Assembly (NCBI RefSeq): GCF_910592395.1
Contig: NC_088323.1
Coordinates: 6,078,001-6,142,000, forward strand
Direction: 5' to 3'
Length of the DNA: 64,000 nucleotides
DNA from: Lineus longissimus
Lineage: Eukaryota; Nemertea; Pilidiophora; Heteronemertea; Lineidae
Part shown: positions 57,777 to 64,000 of the stretch, piece by piece
Numbering within the stretch: the first letter of the stretch is position 1
How the letters are laid out: the number at the start of each line of letters is the position of its first letter
Notes under the pieces: generated by a model
Databases searched by the model: none
Seen by the model: only the letters and a program-made list of their open reading frames with translations
What the model was told of the DNA's origin: nothing
Translations under genes and position numbers: made by a program

Positions 57777-59731
57777 AGATCCACGATGCCAAACATGTTA
57801 GGCGGGGCTTGGAGCGCAAGTGGAGGAAAACGAAGCTTACTGTCCATCATCAGATGTATCGTAACCAGTGCGCAGTAGTTAACAAGCTCATAAAGCAGGC
57901 GCGGACTTCACATTATTCAACAAAGATCATCGAATGTGGCCGCGATCAAAAACAGATATATAAAATAAGCCGGCATCTACTCGGGGATACTGTGTCTTCC
58001 CCACTACCACAATCCGAGTCGCCCAAGGAACTCGCTGAGTCCTTCAGTGAGTTCTTTACCGATAAGATTGCTAAGATCCGGGAAACCCTCAACACTGCCC
58101 AGGATGACGGTTCCCAAGCGACCGACGAGTTACCAGAGGGAGTGACCCCTCTCTCCGCATTTCCACCAGCCACAGAGGAGGAGGTCAGAAGGATTGTGAT
58201 GAAATCCCCCTCGAAATCCTGTGAACTGGATCCGGTTCCCACATGGCTTCTTAAGCTCTGCATCGATGAGCTGCTTCCAATACTAACTGCCATAATAAAT
58301 GCATCGCTAAAAGCTAGCTGTGTCCCCCGCACTTTTAAATCTGCGCTCATTAGGCCTCTACTAAAGAAGCCAGGTCTCGACTCTGACATTCTCAGAAACT
58401 ACCGCCCTGTGTCAAACCTACCCTTTGTGTCGAAGGTTGTGGAGAAGGTCGTTGATGCCCGCCTAGAACATCACCTCCTGTCCAACTCGCTGCATGAAGA
58501 AATGCAATCCGCCTACCGAAGAGGTCACTCAACAGAGACCGCTCTACTAAGGGTTCAGAGCGACATCCTTGGTAGTTTGGACAGGGGTGATGTGACAGTG
58601 CTTGTCAAGATCGACCTCTCTGCAGCCTTCGATACCATTGACCATAAGATCCTTCTAAAAAGGTTTGAACAGTTATTTGGCATCACTGGCTCTGCTCTTG
58701 CCTGGATTGCATCATATCTTGATGACAGATATCAGACCGTCGTTATTGATCGTCAAAGATCTACGGCTGTTCTCTTAAAATATGGTGTTCCACAGGGGTC
58801 AGTGTTGGGCCCAAAAATGTACTGCATGTACACAAAGCCACTTGGCAACATAACAAGAAACCATGGCCAAGGTCATCATTTTTATGCTAATGATGCCCAG
58901 CTTTATGACTCTTTTAATCCGGTGATCCAACATGCACAGGAAGATACAATTGACTGTCTTGACTTATGCATAACTGACAATGGTTCCTGGTTGAAGGAGA
59001 ACATGCTGAAAAAGAACGACGACAAGACGGAGGTGGCACTCTTTGCATCCATTCATCGTTCCAAGACCCTGGATCACGTTTCGGTGAATGTTGGTGACTC
59101 TATCATTGACTCTGTGGCATGCGTACAAAATTTGGGGGTGATGTTTGACAAGAAAATGAACATGGAAGCACAGGTGAATGCTGTCTGCAGATCGGCCTAC
59201 GCCCAACTGAGGAATGTTCGACTTATCCGGCAGTATCTCAGCGCTTCTGCGGCCCGCTCGCTAGTGTGTGGCCTAGTCACATCACGGCTGGACTACTGTA
59301 ATTCACTGCTCTATGGCATTTCAAAAGACCTTATGAACAAGTTGCAGAGGGTGCAGAACGTGGCAGCCCGCATTATCACGCGCACCAAGCGTCGAGACCA
59401 CATCTCCCCTGTACTACGCGAGCTCCACTGGTTGCCAGTTGAGCAGAGGGTGAACTATAAAATCCTCATGCACGTTTTCAAGTGTGTGCATGGAACAGCC
59501 CCGGGTTACCTGTCAAGCCTAGTTAATATCTATAGGCCAGGCAGAGACCTTCGGTCAGCTGATGACAACAGACTGGAAGTTCCAAGGGCCCGGAGCAAAT
59601 ATGGAGAGCGTTGCTTCTCTTTCTCCGCTGCTGTTCTGTGGAATGCGCTCCCTTTTGAGGTCAGGCAAGCAAGGAGCCTTGCATCATTTCAGACGATGCT
59701 AAAGACTCATCTTTTTCGACAATGTTATTAA
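57777..59731 (+). pseudogene. LINE reverse transcriptase, truncated, catalytic residue changed
   Basis: An open RT frame of about 650 codons, fused upstream to hairpin sequence (the apparent ATG at 57,674 belongs to the hairpin). Motifs in order: NYRPVSNLPFVSKVVEKV, QSAYRRGHSTETALL, KIDLSAAFDTIDH (motif A intact), YGVPQGSVLGP (motif B), then YANDAQLY at 58,883-58,906, where the family has YADD. The first aspartate of motif C is asparagine, a one-base GAT to AAT change at 58,889. Thumb and C-terminal regions follow (LHWLPVEQRVNYKI; ARSKYGERCFS; NALP). The copy lacks the endonuclease and a catalytic aspartate, so it is most likely non-autonomous and dead. Confidence 0.9.
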
Positions 59732-59816
59732 TATTGTAAAAGCGCCTTTGAACGGATAATAATCTGAAAAGGGCGCTTAAATTTAAATATGGTATATACA
59801 TACATACATACATACA
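57777..59816 (+). mobile_element. 5'-truncated CR1/L2-like LINE
   Basis: Begins at the codons for EIHDAKHVRRGLERKWR, a linker between the endonuclease and RT regions in this LINE group, so the endonuclease is absent. It ends with a GCGCCTTTGAACGG to AAAAGGGCGCTT stem-loop and a (CATA)n tail (59,789-59,816), both typical of CR1/L2/Crack-type 3' ends. An 8-bp direct repeat TACTTTAG at 57,769-57,776 and 59,817-59,824 is the probable target-site duplication. Preservation of the frame and tail shows a fairly young insertion. Confidence 0.92.
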
Positions 59817-59824
59817 TACTTTAG

Positions 59825-60960
59825 GTGCTCCATGTATCGGCGTGCAAAAACTATGTTATAGAGAGAAACTATTAGCAATGTTCTGATGTGACTTGGCAAA
59901 ACCTGTACCAAAATGGTCCCGGTCACAAAAACCTCAAGCACCCCAAAATGTTTGATTTTTGTTGCAGTGACCATTGATAATAACATGTGACAAAAGCGTT
60001 TTGTTTGCAGTTGTTTTTGCAGGTGTTTGCGACAAGACTCGGTCACATCGCAGTGACGTGCATTAAATGTCAAACCTAGCTATAACTGGTTTTACCTGCA
60101 AAGTACCAGATACCTTATTTACTCTCAGTAATCTCAGGTCACTGCAATAAAAATCCTTCATTTCCGGGAGCCTCAGGCTTACAAACATAGTCTGAATGAC
60201 TTAAACTAACGTGATTGAGTTGTTACCAGGACCCTTTGATATTGGGTTCAATTAATTGAAAGAAAGTATTCAAAGCGTTTGGCGATCTATCCTGTTGCGT
60301 GTTTGTGTTTGAATACTCAGTAGACCTAGTAGACCTAGATTATACACCAGGATGTATAATTATTGAATGACTTCGTCAAAGCATTTCCTTGAGGATATTG
60401 TGGTGCATGAATACCCACCGAGATTAAGCCAATAATGACTAATCCGAAGCCATAATAAAAAAAAGAAAAGAATGCATAAAAGAGGACATGCGTAAATTTA
60501 TCTAGGACAGAACTCTGAACGTGTTTTTGTTCTGAATGGATAATGGGAAGTGACTGACCCACATAACATTTGAACCACACCCTAATACAGTGTATCGGAG
60601 AAAAATTTTGCAATAAGATTTTAATGAATGCTTTCTAAGAGGCCAGTGATCAAGGTGTCTGATATGGGTGCAGAGTCATTTTGAAAAGGACTTTACGGTA
60701 TGCTGCAGATTCTTGTGTTTAAAAATAAAAAGTTTACATGTAAGCTTATAGTTGTAAAAGTTTACATACTCAAAGCTACCACATTTGCTATATTGTGTTG
60801 TCACAGAAGATTTCCTTCCTTCATTCTCAGACCAATAAATGTACTCTGATATTGAAGTGCAAAAACCACGCAAGGGAGAGAAATTACTGGCAATATTTTT
60901 CCTATGACTCAGTAAAATTTGAACCAAAATGGCTGCTGGTCTCGCAACTGACATAGTCCC
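59825..60960. repeat. Repeat-bearing non-coding stretch
   Basis: About 59,845-59,940 (GTGCAAAAACTATG, GAGAGAAACTATTAGCAATGT, ACCAAAATGGTCCCGG) is repeated in diverged form at 60,857-60,962 (GTGCAAAAACCACG, GAGAGAAATTACTGGCAATAT, ACCAAAATGGCTGCTGG). No gene was found. Confidence 0.6.
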
Positions 60961-61646
60961 GGCTGTCCTCCATTTCCACTAAGTCCTCTTTGTGTTGAGT
61001 TCAGATGCTTTTGCGGATGCTTCTCTGGCATTTTCTGAAAAAAGAGCGATTCTAAACGTTAAATGAATCATAACATGATGTCAATATCAGCCTCATGTGG
61101 CATGGGTCTGCTATCACTTTCAACTTTAAAGATTGTAATATAACGTACATGTAACATAACGAGAATTGTTTTATCTATTAAGATGCAATCAGTACTCAAA
61201 TGATCTGTGATGCAAGCCCTGTACGTTGCTTTGAAAAAATATGTTTCTCAATAAATTTGTTTGTTCATCTTCATTGTTGCATAGTTGTTCCAAGGGGGTG
61301 CTGGGTTGGGGTGGTGGTGGTTGGTGGGGTTATGAACAACCCTCTTTTGGGGATAGGTCATTATTAAAACTTGATCATCGGCACCACTTTTTTGGCCGGA
61401 GCTTGAAATCTTAAAGCTATAAATATCTTTTAAGACAAATTGAATGTCAATTTCAAGGGTAGGAGTCTGTTCTTTGTTTTCCAGCGAACAGACTCCCCTT
61501 GAATTGGCATTCGCTTTGTTTTGAAGCAGTTCTAACTGGTTCAGGATCTCGAGTTCTAACCAAAGATGGTTGTGCCTGTGGTCAACCGAAGCCCTTGAAC
61601 TGAATTAAATTTTTGACGACCCCCTCTTTGAAATGTGAACTCTTAC
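60961..61646. other. Non-coding, possible 3'-UTR exon on the minus strand
   Basis: On the minus strand, TCTTTTTTCAG at about 61,037-61,047 is a good splice acceptor. A TAG|GTAAGA donor sits exactly after the stop of the orphan LRR-family segment at 61,647. An intron in the 3' UTR of that segment is possible but unproven. A G-rich tract occurs at 61,290-61,330. Confidence 0.35.
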
Positions 61647-61829
61647 CTAGGCATTTAAATAGGCTGGACTTTCTATTCCCCGTCCTTTCTGTGCATTCTC
61701 AATCCTCTGCTGGTTAGCGTATGTGTTCCTCTTGCTTTTCTGACAGAAGACGCCACCCGTCACGAGTAGGGCACACACGACGAGCGAGATGATCATGACG
61801 AATGCCCAATCTGGTAGCGCACCAATCAT
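61647..61829 (-). pseudogene. Orphan TM and tail segment of LRR-TM family
   Basis: Encodes MIGALPDWAFV, a TM helix (MIISLVVCALLVTGGVFC), then QKSKRNTYANQQRIEN and a tail ending ESPAYLNA. This aligns closely with MIGILPDWAFV and the TM of the 804-residue protein and with the 325-residue protein. No LRR, N-cap or C-cap was found upstream. An AACCAG before the ATG could be a splice acceptor. The adjacent frame upstream (61,826-62,060) encodes a non-LRR stretch with EFISVFDICAEITGINV and ends in a stop overlapping this ATG. It is either a relic of a sixth gene or the last exon of a spliced gene. Confidence 0.6.
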
Positions 61830-63547
61830 ATTTGCTGGTTATGTTTGAAAAATTGCGATGAGAGAACAAGAAATATCCCTGTTGCTTGGACAAGTGCTGT
61901 TTTCAGCTTATCGGCCCGTGCTTGATACTTGATGGATTCAAAATTTTTGGTGTAATATTCTTTCAATGGTCTCCTGGATAATATAACGTTTATACCAGTT
62001 ATTTCAGCACAGATATCAAACACAGAAATGAACTCCGATGTAAATTTTGTGGTGTCCTCTCTTCTTCAGTGTTGGAGAAGAACTGTAGTCACCTTTGGTC
62101 AAAGACTGTCACACAAGACACCTCCCTTATTTTTTCCCTTAATTTGCGAAAAGCCCTCTTGCATTGGTTTATCCCCTGCCTAATGTTTTATCATTCTTTG
62201 GGACTACTCAATTCCCCACAGACTAATTGGTTTTCAACCTGACAAGAACCAAAACGCCAATGTATTTCTTAGATATGTTTACTAAAATCTCAGTTTTTTC
62301 GGTTAGAATTTGCCTGAAATAACCTTATGGGACCTGAGGTAAGAAATTCAAAATCTGCGCCAGCCAAGTTGGTTCAAAGCAGTAGTACATTATGTGAAGA
62401 AGTGCATTTTATTGTAGTGTCAAGCCAGTCGGTTTGACACGAACTGAACTACAGGGTCGTTTCGAGTTTGTCCAAAGCCTATAACAACTTCTTCTGTTGT
62501 TGTTGGTTGAGCTTGATTTACAGTGTGTGGAAATTGTCGGAGGATCTTGTTCAGGTTGAGGTAGAACGATTCCTTAATTTGTTTCCTGTCCAAGACCTGG
62601 CATGTTTTTGTGTGATGTGAATTTGGCTTCGAAACTCGGGGTTGACCATAGATGCCACCATTTTGTCCAGAACTCGAAATCCTAAAGCAATTATAACTCC
62701 CTCAAAATGAAGGGAATGCCCATTTAAAACCAGGGAGGCTGTTCTCTAGGAAACAAAAAACAGTGGGTTGTCGTACTTCGCATGGAAATTTTGACAAGCA
62801 GTGTATTATAGCTCCCTGTTGATTTGACCTAATATATTTTCAGTGTGCAACCATGTGCAACAGAGGGGAACTACTTTGGCTATAAATTTAGGCGTTACCT
62901 TATCTGCGGAATAATAGACAACAAACCTAGTATTAAAGGTCCAGTACATCCATATTTTTGTCCTGTTGAAATTGCGGAAGCATGTAGAGAAGTTATTGCA
63001 CAAGCAAGCAAGATGAAACTTCGCATGTATAATTACTGTAGACATTGGAATAAGTGGCGGGTCAGGGAAATCAGAAGATTTTGATTTATACATGTCAGGT
63101 GAAACAACATGTTATTAAAGCCTGTCATTATTAAAGCCTAACAATTCTGTGAATGTGTATAAATGAAATTTAGGCCTTTTCTGGTCTCCCTCGTCAGGCA
63201 CTTATTTCGATTTCTACCGAAGTATGTCAATCCGTGCAATAACATTTTGAAAATTATAATTATTACTCGGTTTATAATTGTTGAATTCTAAGAAGAACTA
63301 CCTTTATTATGCGCTTGACAGAAACAAATAAGTATCTACAGTATGAAGTTTTATGGCACAAATTTTAACAAAGATGAAGGAATTACTTCACAAATACTGC
63401 AAAATCAGTCAAGTTCTGTCAGAGTGTATTATCACAGTGTTAGTGCTGCCATCTATAAGTTCCATGTGATGTAAGTCCGGTAAAACAGTGAATTTAGTAA
63501 ATTGAGTTTTGCTTTAATTTGTCTATTTAAGCACAGTCCACCCCATG
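61830..63547. other. Non-coding or unresolved stretch
   Basis: A minus-strand open frame at 61,826-62,060 (EFISVFDICAEITGINV to TALVQATGIFL) is coding-like but unrecognised. A plus-strand 79-codon frame at 62,845-63,084 has no recognised domain. The inverted word AGTGCTGCCATCTATAAG at about 63,440 belongs to the ATAGATGGCAGCACT repeat family. Confidence 0.4.
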
Positions 63548-63961
63548 TTATACTCCAGTGATTGTGGTGATCTGGGATCGCTGTGCAAAAAAGACAATTT
63601 CCACAGGAAAAAAAAAGTCTGAAAAGCCGGGCCGCTGTAATCCATTGATTGCCACTGCATAAGCGTTTGTGATTGTTTTCACAACAATCCCTTGTGTAGT
63701 CTCAATGATATAGGTAAAACTTAATCCATCTGGGCCACCCATGTGAGGGTGATCGGTGTGCCTGTATTTCCGAATGTGATTTCTGGTGTTTCCAAACTTT
63801 GCTGCATTGAGCCCAACAGATTCTTGGCGTAGCTCGAAGATGTGAAAGACACTGTGACGTAATGGGAGTTGTCTCAACGCCTTGGCTAACTCTCTGTTTG
63901 GCTCAGCATCACCGACGCCATGCATGACATTGCTTACATCATAATGGTCATAGATTTCGGC
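63548..63961 (-). CDS. Unrecognised coding-like terminal exon
   Basis: An open frame from a possible acceptor (ATTAATAG before 63,961) to a TAA at 63,548-63,550, or from an ATG at 63,925 (125 residues). Balanced composition and readable segments look like real protein: ELAKALRQLPLRHSVFHIFE, VGLNAAKFGNTRNHI, HPHMGGPDGLSFTYIIETT, VVKTITNAYAVAINGLQ. I do not recognise the family. The polypyrimidine tract before the acceptor is weak, and the gene would continue beyond the window edge. It could also be part of a transposon. Confidence 0.4.
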   Translation of the reverse strand, partial: AEIYDHYDVSNVMHGVGDAEPNRELAKALRQLPLRHSVFHIFELRQESVGLNAAKFGNTRNHIRKYRHTDHPHMGGPDGLSFTYIIETTQGIVVKTITNAYAVAINGLQRPGFSDFFFPVEIVFFAQRSQITTITGV

Positions 63962-64000
63962 CTATTAATCATCGTTTTTTGGTACATGATAAACACGAAA

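Overview
The window is animal nuclear DNA. It is AT-rich, has large non-coding stretches, GT-AG introns, many minisatellites, a CR1/L2-type LINE, a tRNA-derived SINE head, several foldback or MITE-like repeats, and single-membrane-pass leucine-rich-repeat (LRR) surface proteins. The LINE type, LRR proteins and repeat content suggest a marine invertebrate such as an echinoderm, hemichordate, lancelet or brachiopod. I cannot name the species from sequence alone. There is no bacterial-type gene organisation, CRISPR array or operon.

Layout. (1) Positions 1-26.9 kb hold no gene I can defend. They contain minisatellites at 4.48-4.78 and 9.67-9.94 kb, a near-perfect hairpin element at 7.20-7.32 kb, a TTAA-flanked MITE at 9.15-9.40 kb, a tRNA-Met-like SINE head at 12.54 kb, a related pair of foldback-like repeats at 19.6 and 20.9 kb, and a LINE 3' remnant near 23.8-24.1 kb. 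(2) Positions 26.9-30.5 kb carry consecutive plus-strand exons of a p140Cap/Sickle-tail (SRCIN1/KIAA1217) family gene. The exons join in phase across standard splice sites, and one intron holds a candidate 24-nt in-frame microexon with a TGC just upstream. No later exons of this gene were recognised, so it either continues beyond the window with the LRR genes nested in its intron, or it is incomplete. (3) Positions 35-56 kb hold five apparently intronless LRR type-I membrane protein genes. Two are LRR-Ig-TM proteins with class I PDZ-type C-termini (35.2-37.2 and 41.2-43.1 kb, minus). One is a single-module LRR-TM protein (45.1-46.1 kb, minus). Two are three-module LRR-TM proteins arranged head to head (49.1-51.6 kb minus; 53.6-56.1 kb plus). 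A sixth, orphan TM/tail segment of the same family lies at 61.6-61.8 kb (minus). (4) At 57.8-59.8 kb a 5'-truncated CR1/L2-like LINE with a mutated catalytic motif has inserted into an older 160-bp hairpin repeat, leaving an 8-bp target-site duplication. (5) At 63.5-64.0 kb a minus-strand ORF looks like a real coding exon of unknown family.

How the genes relate. The LRR genes form a local duplication cluster. Their transmembrane segments, N-caps and C-caps are alike, two 3' flanks share one repeat, and the two three-module genes share a minisatellite in matching orientation downstream. The single-module protein looks like the building block that was tripled. The array is probably a cell-surface recognition or adhesion family, either neuronal or immune. 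The sequence does not say which.
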